Source of the DNA: Candidatus Zixiibacteriota bacterium | GTDB lineage: Bacteria > Zixibacteria > MSB-5A5 > WJJR01 > JAJRUJ01 | Assembly: GCA_020051695.1 (NCBI GenBank) | Contig: JAGVQM010000026.1 | Span: 1-64,000, forward strand | Length of the DNA stretch: 64,000 nucleotides | Reading direction: 5' to 3' | Part shown: positions 8,091 through 18,800 of the stretch, one piece after another | Numbering within the stretch: position 1 is the stretch's first letter | Layout: each line of letters starts with the position of its first letter | The notes under the pieces: generated by a model | What the model saw: the letters and a program-made list of their open reading frames with translations, nothing else | Told to the model about the DNA's origin: nothing | Databases searched by the model: none | Program-made: the position numbers and the translations under genes

Positions 8091-9098
8091 TTATAATGTC
8101 AGCAAATATGAGTGGTTGTGATCGTCCAGGCGAAACAACCGCTTGATATTCCCACCCAAAATCATGCCAATTTCCTCGTGAGCTACGCCGAGTTTACGCA
8201 ATGCCGCCAGAAACGCGCGAAACTTGTCGCTGCGCCAACCACGGGGGAGGACCCCGGAACCGGTACCGAAGAGTATCCGGGTGTGCCCATAGGCCCGCAT
8301 CGACATCTCCAGCAAGTATTCAAAATCGGCCGGGCTATACGTGCAGTCGTAAACGTCATCGACCGGGAAGGCACTCAAATAAACATTTGGACATAACAAA
8401 CCCAGACGGAGCACCTCGAGGATGTTTTTCTCACAAATATGGGTAATAACGAATTTCACCGTCGGGAAATCGGATGCGGCAAAATGAAGCTGGGCCGGGT
8501 TGTTGAAACGAGGGTCGTGGTTGTCCGCCGCGCCCCACACGGCCGCCAGATCACCGCGGCAGGGACCATAATCAACATAAACGACCAGCTGTAACTGCTT
8601 GGCCAGGCGGTAGATCGGGTACACTCGCTCATCAGCCGCATGAAATCGATGTTGACAGGGATGCAAATAAATGCCCCTGACCCCGCTAACCCGCCACGCG
8701 TGCTCAATAACTTCCTCCGCGACATCGAGAAAGGGATTAACCGAAATGAAGGCGATGAACCGGTGTGGGCGGGCGCGAACGGCCTTGTTGATTGAATATT
8801 CGTCACCGGGAACACCCGCCAGCAGGCACGCCCGCGAAATGCCGTACCGATCCAGTTGCGAAGCCCAGCGCTCGCCCAGGCCGGCCGGATCAAGCGGCGG
8901 CAAATCTATCTTCAGACGGCGGGTTTGCCGACGGATGAAATGGTCAATATCTTCGTCAAAATTTGCAGAAAGCTGGGTGATCAGCCGCAAGTAGTTGTAA
9001 GAATACAAATGAACATGGCTGTCAATAACTTCCCAGCTCGAATCAACAATATCCGCAAGAAAACTGCTTTTTCCGTTTTCACACATTGCAAAATGCAA
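8091..9098 (-). CDS. Amidohydrolase-family (PF04909-like) TIM-barrel protein with altered active site
   Basis: A 335-aa protein with the N-terminal metal motif DSHVH (H28, H30) after strand 1 and the strand-6 His in KFVITHI (H220), as in amidohydrolase-2 decarboxylases and hydrolases. Two usual ligand positions differ: after strand 5, where H-x-G is expected, it reads YVDYG (D176), and the strand-8 FGSD motif reads FGTG (G280 for the catalytic Asp). It may therefore be inactive on classic substrates or use another chemistry. No good ribosome site precedes the ATG at 9098; starts at residue 5 or further in are possible. It is followed closely by the small TPR gene. Confidence 0.72.
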   Translation of the reverse strand: MHFAMCENGKSSFLADIVDSSWEVIDSHVHLYSYNYLRLITQLSANFDEDIDHFIRRQTRRLKIDLPPLDPAGLGERWASQLDRYGISRACLLAGVPGDEYSINKAVRARPHRFIAFISVNPFLDVAEEVIEHAWRVSGVRGIYLHPCQHRFHAADERVYPIYRLAKQLQLVVYVDYGPCRGDLAAVWGAADNHDPRFNNPAQLHFAASDFPTVKFVITHICEKNILEVLRLGLLCPNVYLSAFPVDDVYDCTYSPADFEYLLEMSMRAYGHTRILFGTGSGVLPRGWRSDKFRAFLAALRKLGVAHEEIGMILGGNIKRLFRLDDHNHSYLLTL

Positions 9099-10011
9099 TC
9101 ATTTGCACATTTTTTCAGTCCGGTTCAGTACCACGTGGCTTAATCGTACATCACGCAAAGCGATTTGACCAGCAAAAAAATGCATCTGGCGGCGAGTTCG
9201 CTCGAATCAAATAAGTAAGTGGCAAACTGACAATGGAATAACCTTAAATATTTATTGAAGGTCTGAAGCAGGCCTGGCGGGGGGGCGAGGTTTTGTCGCC
9301 CAAGCGTGGATGATTTAAGAATTAAATACAAATATTTACATAATGTATATTATCAGACGTTACGAATTGAGCAAAGCAAATATGGGGAGTCGAAATTTTC
9401 GTTAACTTAAAGATTTACGTTAAGTTTGGCGATTTCCTCCGGTTTGCTGAAGTAAATCAACAAATGGGAATGCGTTTTGCGCAAAGACACTGCGGAGTCG
9501 GATGGCGACAAAGAGGCACGAGGAATTAAAAATGTTAACACATGACACATCAATGAGATGCAGATCATACCGACCGGAACGCCTATTTACTGCCGGGTTG
9601 TGCGATGGATCGCCGGTTGCAAAATATGTGAACCGGCAGTTTTCAAATGGGTTAGCACTTGACATTTCGAGTTTTGGTTATATAATGATGACGAGCGGAG
9701 GAGTGCGCCAAGTGAGGTATTCCCCGCCATACCGCAATACAGTACCGGCCCTACGGCGGGCATTACTAATCGCGAGGGCCACCGAGATTGATCGGTCGGT
9801 TGATACAAGCGAGGGACATAGCGAATCATTGCCAACGGATAACGAGTCGAAAACGCGTGACGAATTCGACTCAGGGGACTTTGCCCTGGTGAGGTGTGGG
9901 TGTGATTCGACGAGGGTCCGGGACGGCCGGGAAACGAGTATGTTCCTGCTTTCCGGCCCATGTGCGGATCATCCCAAAAGTCTGTTGGTTTATGATCTAT
10001 AAGGAGGGAAC
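9099..10011. other. Divergent intergenic region with long leader of the 1753-aa protein gene
   Basis: This 913-bp gap separates the minus amidohydrolase gene from the giant plus gene. The section 9300-9420 is AT-rich. A fully consensus promoter lies at 9659-9686, leaving a leader of about 320 nt that ends in a strong AAGGAGGGAAC ribosome site before the ATG at 10012. A plus-strand open frame (9502-10002) spans the promoter but has no protein-like character. No known riboswitch was recognised in the leader. Confidence 0.5.
9659..9686 (+). promoter_or_regulatory. Consensus promoter of the 1753-aa exported protein gene
   Basis: TTGACA (9659-9664), a 16-bp spacer and TATAAT (9681-9686), a perfect match in both hexamers. 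The inferred start near 9693 leaves an untranslated leader of about 320 nt. Confidence 0.78.
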
Positions 10012-13000
10012 ATGACTGGGTATAGGCACAAATCGCATTGGATTATGCTGACCGGTGCGCTCCTGCTCGGTATCATTTTCACGTCGTGGGGTAGGCCGGC
10101 TTCCGCCGCCGACTCGCGCGCAGAATGGGAAGCGCACGTGCGAGACAGTCTGTTTTCCGTTGCCGCCGGGGTCATGTACCCCGTCGAGCCCAGTATCCAG
10201 GACATTCTGGATAATTTCGGTTATGATATCGACGCCGAAAACGACATGCTCGATCTCGATGTCTTCTGCCTGTTCCCTCAATCGACCTGGACATTAATGG
10301 CCGAATACTCGGGTGCCGCCGCGACCCATACCGCCGGCTGGTACTCTTCCCTGGCGCCGCACGATACGCATACGGTCCTGACCGGGTCGCATATTCCGGG
10401 GGACGCGGCGATTATGGGCGGGGGTTTGAGCGGACTGCACGGCATATTTCACCGCCGCGATGCCGGTACGACCTGGTATTCGCAGACCGCGCTTAACTAT
10501 GACGGGACGACTCACCACCGGGTGTACGCTCTGCCCGGCGGCGTTGGGTATATCGTGTTCTGGGAAGACCTGGGCTGGGTCACCGACGGCGATTACAACG
10601 ATATGGTTTTTGAGGTCCGGCCGCAGAACCAGGCCCCGCAAATCGGGATTGCCTTGGCCAAATTGTGCGGCGCGGCCTGTCCCCCGCACCTGATCTGTGA
10701 GGGAGATTCTGTCTGTTTGGAGATATTGGTCAGCGATCCCGGCTGTTTCGGCGATACCGTGACTGTCTCTATGGTTACTGGTGAGGGCACATTTAGCCCG
10801 GTCATCGGTGTCGGTGATTTTACCCCCATTCACTGCTGGGTGCCGGTCTGGGAGGGTTCCAAGCAGTTTATTTTCCGCGCCACGGATAACCTCGGCTTAT
10901 GGTCCGAGGTTGAAACCTGGGTTATCATTGCTTTTGATCACACTCCGCCGGTCTTGCCGGAGGCCTATATCGGGCAGCGGACCGCATGCCTGCCCGAACA
11001 GATCTGTATCGATTTCCCGATCGGTGATGAGTCGATCCATCAATTGTGGATCGAGCCCATCGGCGCCTACAACGAAAACCTGCAGCAGGTGTGTTTTGAT
11101 GCCGATACGGCGGGGACGTACACCTTGTGGGTCCGCGCCGTTGATACCTGCGAGAACGAAGCGTCGACGATGGTCCAGGTGACGGTCGAAACCACCTCTC
11201 CCCCGGTGATTACCGCCGACCCAGACAATTATTTCGATATCTGCGGTCCGGATTCGCTGTGTGTTGGATTTTCGGCCTACGATCCGGACGATGATATTGA
11301 CTCGATCTGGACTACCGCTCCGGGCATGCTGAATTTTACCGACTCTACACTGTGTTATAAAGCCCTCGAACCGGATCTTGTGCAAATCCCGATTTACATC
11401 GTCGATCTTTGCGGCTATGCCGATACCGCGTTCGTGAATTTTCATATCACCGGCGGAGGCGGCGCCACGCTGACCTGCCCCGGGATGATCGATACGGTAT
11501 TGTGTGAGGACGGCGCGGTGTGTTTCCCGATCTCGGTCAGCAACAGCGCTGCCTCGATCACCGTCTCACCGATCGGCGTATATGACCCGCAAAACCGTAC
11601 AGTCTGCTTTACCACGAACGGTACGGGCGTTTATAATCTTCGCCTTATTGCCGAAGACGACTGTGGCGGTGACACCTGCGATGTTACTGTCAATGTAACG
11701 ATTAATGAATACCCGAGCATCGCGATGGCTGACGATTACGCGCGGTTCCTGTGTCGGCCCGAACAGCTCTGCGTCCCGTTTATCTGCACCGATCCTGACG
11801 ATAACCTGGCCTCCTGCACGATCATCGAAGCACCGGCCGGTTATACGGTCATCGGCAGCGAGGTGTGTTTCATGCCCACTGCTGACGGCGTGTATCGGGT
11901 GATTGCCGAAGCCGCCGATGAGTGCGGGTTAACCGATCGTGATACCGTCCTGGTCACCGTTACTCTCAACGAAGCACCCGTAATAAGTGGTGCAGGACAA
12001 CTGGCCGTCGGTCTGTGTGCCGCTGACTCGGTATGTATCGACGTGGATATCACCGATGCCGACGGCAATCTTGCTGAAGTCATTGCCAGTCCTAATGCCG
12101 CGTATAACAAGGCGCTGGGCCGGGTGTGTTTTTATGCGGCCGCCGACGGCATCTACACGATTCGTTTGATCGCCGTTGATGAGTGCGACGATGCCGATAC
12201 GCTCGATATCGCGGTCGATGTGACATTGAATGCGGCGCCGAATATTACCTGCCCCGACCCGCTCGATACGCTCCTGTGCGAGGCGGGTGTATTGTGTGTC
12301 GATATGAACTTGCCGTCCATCGCCGGTGGCCTGACCGTGACGGTCAGCCCGATCGGGTACTATAACCCGGCCACCGATCGGTTGTGTTTCGACGCCGATA
12401 CCGCGGGCGTTTACCTGTTGACTGTGACCGCGGTTGACACCTGTGGCGGGCAGGATATGTGCACTGCGCAGGTCACCGTCGGGTTTAATAACCCGCCGCA
12501 GGTTATCGGACAGACCACGCTTGATTTCAACTTGTGCAAACCACAGCAAATCTGTTTCCCGGTCTCCTGTTTCGATCCGGACGGCAACCTCAGCTTGTGC
12601 GAGAAGATCAGCGGTCCCGGGACCTACAACGGAACCCAGATTTGTTTCACGCCTGCGGCCACCGGTGTTTACAATTTCACTGTCCGCGCCACCGACCTTT
12701 GCGGTCTGACTGCACAATTGAACATCAGTGTCCACGTGGTTATCGACCGGCCCCCGGTGATCGTTGCCCCGGCCGATACGAGCGCCCTGGTTTGCGATCC
12801 CGGGATGATCTGCGTCGAATACACCGTCGCCGATCCGGACGGCGGTGATGTCTCGGTCACCTCAACACTGGGGACCGTCATCGAAGCCGAAAATCTGTTT
12901 TGCATGTATTTTGATGCCGACGGCACGGCGTGTGCCGACCTGATCGCCGAGGATATCTGCGGCAACAAAGACACCGCCCATGTCTGTTTCACGGCGGACG

Positions 13001-15273
13001 TGAATCGGAAACCGGAAATCATTGTGGCCGGTGATTTCGACACGGCATTGTGCGGGCCGACGCAGGTGTGCCTGCCGGTGCAGGTTATCGAACCGGAAGG
13101 CATCGCCTCGGCTTCAGTCCTGCCGTTTGGTGCGTTCAATGCTGCACACACTGAATTCTGCTTCGACGCCGATACCTCGGGGTCATATAAAATGACCCTG
13201 ATTGTCGTGGATATTTGCGGGGACGCCGATACTGCAACGGTTACAGTCAGTGTTGATCTTAACGATTCGCCGGTGTTGACTGTGCCGGGGGATCAGGCGG
13301 TATTTTTCTGTTTGCCCGGCCAATCGGTATGTATTACCGGCATCGTGGCTGCCGATCCGGACGACAACCTGACCGGGGTCGCGTTGACCTCGGGCATCGG
13401 GATTTTGAATATGTTTGCCGGGGAACTGTGTTTTGACCCGGACACCGCCGGTCACTATTGCTTCGAAATCACCGCCACGGACGATTGCGGTTCGACCGCA
13501 GTGAAGACGTTCTGTGTGACGATGTACGCTGGTGCGCCGCCGGTGATTACGCTGGTGCCGACCGTTGATGTCGATATCGAAGAACCCGGTGAGATCTGTT
13601 TCCCGGTCCGCTCGGACGACGCCGACCTCAATCAACTGTTCGACTTGTCGCTGCTCTCAGGGGCCGGGACCTTTCCGAGTGTTGCGGGACGGAACACGAT
13701 CAACGCCGAACACTGTTTTTGGGCGGATACCGCCGGCTGCTACCCCTTCGTCTTCGAGTCCGTTGATTCCTGCGGTCTGTTCGATATCGAATCGACGGTA
13801 GTGTGCATTACGATCACGCCGCCCGACAGCAGTTTTAGGATTTGCATCGATACGATCAGCGCGCTCAACGGCTACAATGTCGATCTGGCGGTGATTGTGT
13901 ATGAAGCAATGCCTTTCGGCGGCTTCGACCTGTTGATTTGTTTTGACCCGTCCGTGTTGTCGTTCAATCACGTGACCAAAGGACCGGCCATCCAAGACTG
14001 GGAGTATTTCACCTATCGGGCGGCCAGCCCGGCCGGGTGTGTCTCCCCATGCAATGTTACGGCAGTCCATCTGATCGGCGTCGCGGATATGAATAATGGC
14101 AGCAGCCATCCCCCTGAGGAAGCCCTGCTCCCCAAGGGTGATCTGGCCTATTTGAACTTCTTCGTAACTGAGGACCGCAATGTTATCGGTCAGTGTATCC
14201 CCATCCAATTTTGCTGGTATGACTGCACCGATAACGCGCTTTCCAGTCCCACGGGCGACACGACCTACCTTGCATATAATATTGCGGATTTGCTGCCCGG
14301 CGAGAATTGTCTTTCCAGCGAAAAGCCGTTTCTGCCGTTGCCGTTAATCGATTTTTGCAACGGTCGGATCTGCGTGATTCCCCCACCGGATGATCGCGGC
14401 GATATCAACCTTAACGGTATCGCCAATGAAATCGGGGACGCCGTACTGTTCACCAATTATTTCCTCTATGGCAACTCCGTTTGGCATCCGATCTACTACG
14501 AAAACCAATGGCTGGCGAGCGATATTAACAACGACGGCATGACCCGCTCCATCGCTGATTTGGTATATCTGATTCGGATCCTTACCGGTGACGCCGAGCC
14601 GATCCCGGCCTCCGGGGAGGGCAAGGTTCTCCCCTATGGAGACTCGGTACAACTGGAAACAAGGTATGAGGATGGCGAACTCATCATTACCAGCCGTTCG
14701 CCGGTGAGCATGGGTGGGTTATTCCTCCGGCTGAGTGGTGATTTCAGCCAAGCTGAACGTCCGCGCTTCGCCGGCGAAGTTGCTTCCATGCCGCCCAAAT
14801 ACCGGCTAACCGACTCCGGCCTGCGTATCTTGTTGACCAGCATGGAGAAAGGTGTAACAATTCCAGAGGGTTACCTGGAGTTGGCCCGCATTCCGATGCC
14901 TGAGGCAGGCGATATCTCAATTTCCGAAGCTGACGCCTCGACATATCAGGGGCAGTCGATTTCTGTCGACATCCACTCGGCTCGGGCCGTAGTCCCTCAG
15001 GGCTTCGAACTGGCGCAGAATTATCCAAACCCGTTCAACGCCGGGACGGTGATTCAATTCGCCTTGCCGTACGCATCCGACTATCGGATAACGATATATG
15101 ACGTAACCGGACGAAAAGTGCGGGAATTTTCCGGAGCAGCTGAGGCCGGAATTATGCAGGTTTATTGGGATGGTTGCGACGAGGGTGGTCGGATCATGGC
15201 CTCCGGCATTTATTTCTATCGGGCCTCGTCCGGCGAATTCAGTGACTCCCGGAAAATGATCCTGATGAAATAA
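10012..15273 (+). CDS. Giant exported protein: DUF4114, 12 Ig-like modules, cohesin-like, dockerin, sorting tail (1753 aa)
   Basis: Signal peptide 1-34 (ending PASAAD). A DUF4114/LruC-type domain occupies about 60-205, with the acidic signature DGDYNDMVFEV near 192-202. Twelve Ig/cadherin-like modules of 80-100 residues follow (206-1270), most with the pattern ...CxxxxxCxP...DPDxN...CFDADTAGxY...DxCG. A cohesin-like beta domain begins FRICIDT at 1275 (to about 1425). A dockerin starts RGDINLNG at 1462 and ends near 1527, with both calcium loops one residue longer than usual. A second beta domain precedes the C-terminal tail (1665-1753: QNYPNPFNAGT, IYDVTGRKV, SRKMILMK) that resembles type A signals of the type IX secretion system. 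Many Cys imply disulphides. Likely a surface or matrix protein; ligand unknown. Confidence 0.88.
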   Translation: MTGYRHKSHWIMLTGALLLGIIFTSWGRPASAADSRAEWEAHVRDSLFSVAAGVMYPVEPSIQDILDNFGYDIDAENDMLDLDVFCLFPQSTWTLMAEYSGAAATHTAGWYSSLAPHDTHTVLTGSHIPGDAAIMGGGLSGLHGIFHRRDAGTTWYSQTALNYDGTTHHRVYALPGGVGYIVFWEDLGWVTDGDYNDMVFEVRPQNQAPQIGIALAKLCGAACPPHLICEGDSVCLEILVSDPGCFGDTVTVSMVTGEGTFSPVIGVGDFTPIHCWVPVWEGSKQFIFRATDNLGLWSEVETWVIIAFDHTPPVLPEAYIGQRTACLPEQICIDFPIGDESIHQLWIEPIGAYNENLQQVCFDADTAGTYTLWVRAVDTCENEASTMVQVTVETTSPPVITADPDNYFDICGPDSLCVGFSAYDPDDDIDSIWTTAPGMLNFTDSTLCYKALEPDLVQIPIYIVDLCGYADTAFVNFHITGGGGATLTCPGMIDTVLCEDGAVCFPISVSNSAASITVSPIGVYDPQNRTVCFTTNGTGVYNLRLIAEDDCGGDTCDVTVNVTINEYPSIAMADDYARFLCRPEQLCVPFICTDPDDNLASCTIIEAPAGYTVIGSEVCFMPTADGVYRVIAEAADECGLTDRDTVLVTVTLNEAPVISGAGQLAVGLCAADSVCIDVDITDADGNLAEVIASPNAAYNKALGRVCFYAAADGIYTIRLIAVDECDDADTLDIAVDVTLNAAPNITCPDPLDTLLCEAGVLCVDMNLPSIAGGLTVTVSPIGYYNPATDRLCFDADTAGVYLLTVTAVDTCGGQDMCTAQVTVGFNNPPQVIGQTTLDFNLCKPQQICFPVSCFDPDGNLSLCEKISGPGTYNGTQICFTPAATGVYNFTVRATDLCGLTAQLNISVHVVIDRPPVIVAPADTSALVCDPGMICVEYTVADPDGGDVSVTSTLGTVIEAENLFCMYFDADGTACADLIAEDICGNKDTAHVCFTADVNRKPEIIVAGDFDTALCGPTQVCLPVQVIEPEGIASASVLPFGAFNAAHTEFCFDADTSGSYKMTLIVVDICGDADTATVTVSVDLNDSPVLTVPGDQAVFFCLPGQSVCITGIVAADPDDNLTGVALTSGIGILNMFAGELCFDPDTAGHYCFEITATDDCGSTAVKTFCVTMYAGAPPVITLVPTVDVDIEEPGEICFPVRSDDADLNQLFDLSLLSGAGTFPSVAGRNTINAEHCFWADTAGCYPFVFESVDSCGLFDIESTVVCITITPPDSSFRICIDTISALNGYNVDLAVIVYEAMPFGGFDLLICFDPSVLSFNHVTKGPAIQDWEYFTYRAASPAGCVSPCNVTAVHLIGVADMNNGSSHPPEEALLPKGDLAYLNFFVTEDRNVIGQCIPIQFCWYDCTDNALSSPTGDTTYLAYNIADLLPGENCLSSEKPFLPLPLIDFCNGRICVIPPPDDRGDINLNGIANEIGDAVLFTNYFLYGNSVWHPIYYENQWLASDINNDGMTRSIADLVYLIRILTGDAEPIPASGEGKVLPYGDSVQLETRYEDGELIITSRSPVSMGGLFLRLSGDFSQAERPRFAGEVASMPPKYRLTDSGLRILLTSMEKGVTIPEGYLELARIPMPEAGDISISEADASTYQGQSISVDIHSARAVVPQGFELAQNYPNPFNAGTVIQFALPYASDYRITIYDVTGRKVREFSGAAEAGIMQVYWDGCDEGGRIMASGIYFYRASSGEFSDSRKMILMK

Positions 15274-15298
15274 TCCCCGCCGAATTTCGAAAAACCTT

Positions 15299-15325
15299 AG
15301 CCCCTCGGGTCTTCCGAGGGGCTTT
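15299..15325 (+). terminator. Rho-independent terminator after the 1753-aa gene
   Basis: A 10-bp perfect stem AGCCCCTCGG / CCGAGGGGCT with loop GTCTT, followed by a short T run. It lies 25 nt after the stop codon. Confidence 0.8.
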
Positions 15326-15376
15326 AACATATTGTACCGCAACGAAAAAAAATCTTAGAAATTGTTAAAGTAATCC

Positions 15377-15404
15377 TTGACATTCTGCGCGAATTCTCTA
15401 AAAT
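15377..15404 (+). promoter_or_regulatory. Promoter of the 3498-aa exported protein gene
   Basis: TTGACA (15377-15382), a 16-bp spacer and TAAAAT (15399-15404). Transcription would start near 15411, about 450 nt before the ATG at 15863. Confidence 0.7.
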
Positions 15405-15862
15405 AATGTAGGAACCTGCCGGGTTGTGCGGGTTTACTGATTTTTACCACAGGGTTGTTCCGTGGGTTGTGGTCAAGACGATGCAGTCATTAACGAATCG
15501 TGGAATGGCCGAAGGATTTCTATCTGTTACCTGGTGGTGTGGCGCGGGTGGTTGGGATAACCAAACGTGATGATCGGTGAATGATATTTTGCCGGTTACG
15601 CCGAAAGATGAAAACAGCAATCGCCGAATGCCGAGTGCATTGGCGATGATGTTGACAACCTGGTCCCGGGAGGCCGGATGGCCCTTGCGCTAAAGTTTTC
15701 CGCCGGATTTCCCCTTTTTTTGAGCACCCGCCGCGCCATCGGGATTTCCGATGACTGGTGGGAACGCTCATTTGGGATCAGGATGCTGTTTAACTGCGAA
15801 AAAAACAGGGATACTTATATACCCCTCTTGGGAGATGATTTAGAGTCTGAGGAGAACGGGAA

Positions 15863-18800
15863 ATGAACAAAAAGTCCTGGTTTGTACTTGTCCTGCTGAT
15901 TTCCTCGCTTTTCGTGTTCAATCAATCCACAATTTCCGCACCGCGCGAAACCGAAGCCAAAGCGACGGTGGAACAAAACGCAGAATGGCAGGCCGTCCGC
16001 GGTTTGTCCGATGAGGCCTCACTCCGCTACCGCGAGGAGCATCAAAACGAGCCGCACGATGCCGAGTTTCTGGCCAAACGCAATGCTGCGGTGAACCTGG
16101 CGGCCGAGGCCGCGGCGCTGTCGATTACCACAAATACCAATCCCAACGATTTAATGGCTGCGTTCCTTGTCCCGAACACGGGCATTACCGTGACGAATGT
16201 CGATTTTACTGGTGATTACCGCGCGGCGGGTTTGTACACCGACGGCCCGGAAGATATCGACAATGGGATTATCCTGGCGACGGGCAGGGTAACCGATGCG
16301 CTGCCCCCCGACAATTCCGGCCAAACAGGGACCAACTTGCGCGAACCGGGCTGTAGCGAATGCAATGCGTTGATCCCGGGTTATACCAGCCGTGATGCTG
16401 CCATTTTTGAAATCACCTTTGATGCCGGCCCGGCCTGCAGCACGATCTCTTTTGATTTTGTATTCGGGAGTGAGGAATATCCCGAATGGGTCGGCAGTCA
16501 ATATAACGACGTTTTTGGGGCGTATCTGAACGGAGTTCAGGTTGCCTTTGATGATATCGGCGCGCCGATTACTATCAATGGGCCGTTTTTCTCGGGGTCG
16601 TATGTTCAAACGCCTCCCGGCAACGGTTTGGAATACGACGGCAGTACACTGAAACTGCGCACGAATGCCGCGGTGACCGCCGGCAGCACCGGCAACACCC
16701 TTGTGCTGGTGATTTGTGACGCGGGCGACTATATCTACGACTCGGGTGTTTTCCTGGCTAATCTCGAAGGCAGCGGCGAGACCATTCCCTGCACTGGTAT
16801 CCCCCCGCAGTTCGACCACCCGCCCACGCCGGATTGCGGCGATACGATGTATGTGGCAGTCGGCAATCTCATTACTTTCGCTATTCAGGCCTCCGATCAG
16901 GGACCGAATTACGATACCGTCACGGTGACGGCCACCGGCATTCCGACCGGTGCATCAATGTCTCCGGCCCTGCCGATTTTCGGTGACCCGGTCACCAGCA
17001 CGTTTTCCTGGACACCTGTTTCCGGCCAGGGTGGCTATCACACCATCACCTTTACGGCAACCGATTTGGCGCCATGCTTCTTTACGGAGGATTGCCAATT
17101 CGTCATTTTTGTCGATGACACCGCGCCGGTAATTACCTGCCCGGCCGACATTACGGTCGAATGCGACGAATCGACCGATCCGTCGAACACCGGCTACGCC
17201 ACCGCCACCGACGATAATGACCCCAACCCGGTGATTACCTATTCCGACAGCGAGTCCGCCGGCGCCTGTCCGCAGGAAAAGACAATTACCCGGACATGGA
17301 CGGCTACAGACAACCTGGGCAATTTTTCCACTTGCGATCAGATCATCACCGTCGATGATTCTGAGGCGCCGGTGATTACCTGTCCCGCCAATCTTACCAT
17401 CGAATGCACGGCCTCGACCGACCCGTCCAATACCGGGTATGCCTCGGCGACGGACAATTGCGATACCAACCCGACGGTAACACATACCGACTCGCAAAAC
17501 GGCGATGTCATCACGCGCACCTGGACGGCGACTGACGATTGTGGTAACAGCGCACAATGCCAGCAGGTGATCACCATCGACGATACTGTCGCCCCGGTGA
17601 TCACGTGTCCGGCCAACCTCACCATCGAGTGTGATGAATCCACCGCCCCGGCCAACACCGGTTCGGCCACGGCCACCGACAACTGCGACGCGTCACCGTC
17701 GATTAGTTACACCGACGAAGAGACGCTGAGCAAGTGCGTGGCCTGCCCGCCGTGTCCGCAGGAAAAAACAATCACACGTACCTGGACGGCTACCGATGAT
17801 TATGCGAATTCGGCCCAATGTGTCCAGACGATAACAGTTCAGGACATCACCGCTCCGGTGATCACCTGCCCGGCTAATGTCACTATCGAGTGTGACGAAT
17901 CGATCAACCCGTCCAACACCGGATTGGCTACGGCCGTCGATAATTGCGATCCCGCTCCGGCAATGACCTACGCCGATACGCAAAACGGCGATGTCATCAC
18001 GCGGACATGGACGGCAACCGACGACTGCGGCAATTATGCGCAATGCCAGCAAGTAATCACGGTGGAAGACACGACGGACCCGGTAATTACCTGTCCGGCC
18101 AATATTACAGTTGAATGTGACGCTTCCACGGCCCCGGCCAACACCGGCACGGCCACTGCCACCGACAACTGCGATGCCACACCGGCAATCACCTATGCCG
18201 ATACGGAAACATCCGGTGCGTGCGCGCAGGAAAAAACCATCACGCGCACCTGGACTGCCACCGACGACGACGGCAATTTTGCCCAGTGCACGCAGACCAT
18301 AACTGTCGTCGACAATACGCCGCCGGTGATCTCCTGCCCCGCGAATATCGGCATCGAATGTGACGAATCACTTGACCCGTCGCATACCGGGACGGCCACC
18401 GCGACCGACAACTGCGATCCGGCGCCCTCGATAACTTATTCCGATCAGCAGCACATCGGCTCGATCACTCGCACGTGGACCGCAACGGATGCCTGCGGCA
18501 ATTCTGCGCAGTGCCAGCAGACCATTACCGTGGACGACACCACCAATCCGGTGATTACCTGTCCGGCCGACATTACTATTGAATGCAGCGCCTCGACGGC
18601 CCCGGCCAACACCGGCTCGGCCACGGCGACCGACAATTGTGATGTGAACCCGGCGATTACCTACAGCGACAGCGAAACTGCAGGGAGTTGCCCGCAGGAG
18701 AAAACGATTACGCGGACCTGGACGGCCACCGACGATAACGGCAATTATGCGCAGTGCGCCCAAACCATCACCGTCGTGGATACCACCCCGCCGGCGATCT

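Larger units (their letters stand above)
15274..15862. other. Intergenic region and long leader of the 3498-aa protein gene
   Basis: This 589-bp region contains the terminator of the 1753-aa gene (15299-15325), a promoter at 15377-15404, and a leader of about 450 nt ending in GAGGAGAACGGGAA before the ATG at 15863. Small hairpins are possible, but I recognise no known regulatory RNA. ORFs within the leader (for example 15678-15866) are not protein-like. Confidence 0.5.

Noticed and set aside
9502-10002. 166-residue plus-strand ORF upstream of the 1753-aa gene
   Set aside because: It spans the consensus promoter at 9659-9686, has no ribosome site and no protein-like pattern.
15678-15866. 62-residue ORF in the leader of the 3498-aa gene, as a possible leader peptide
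   Set aside because: No ribosome site and no regulatory codon pattern; its end merely overlaps the next start.
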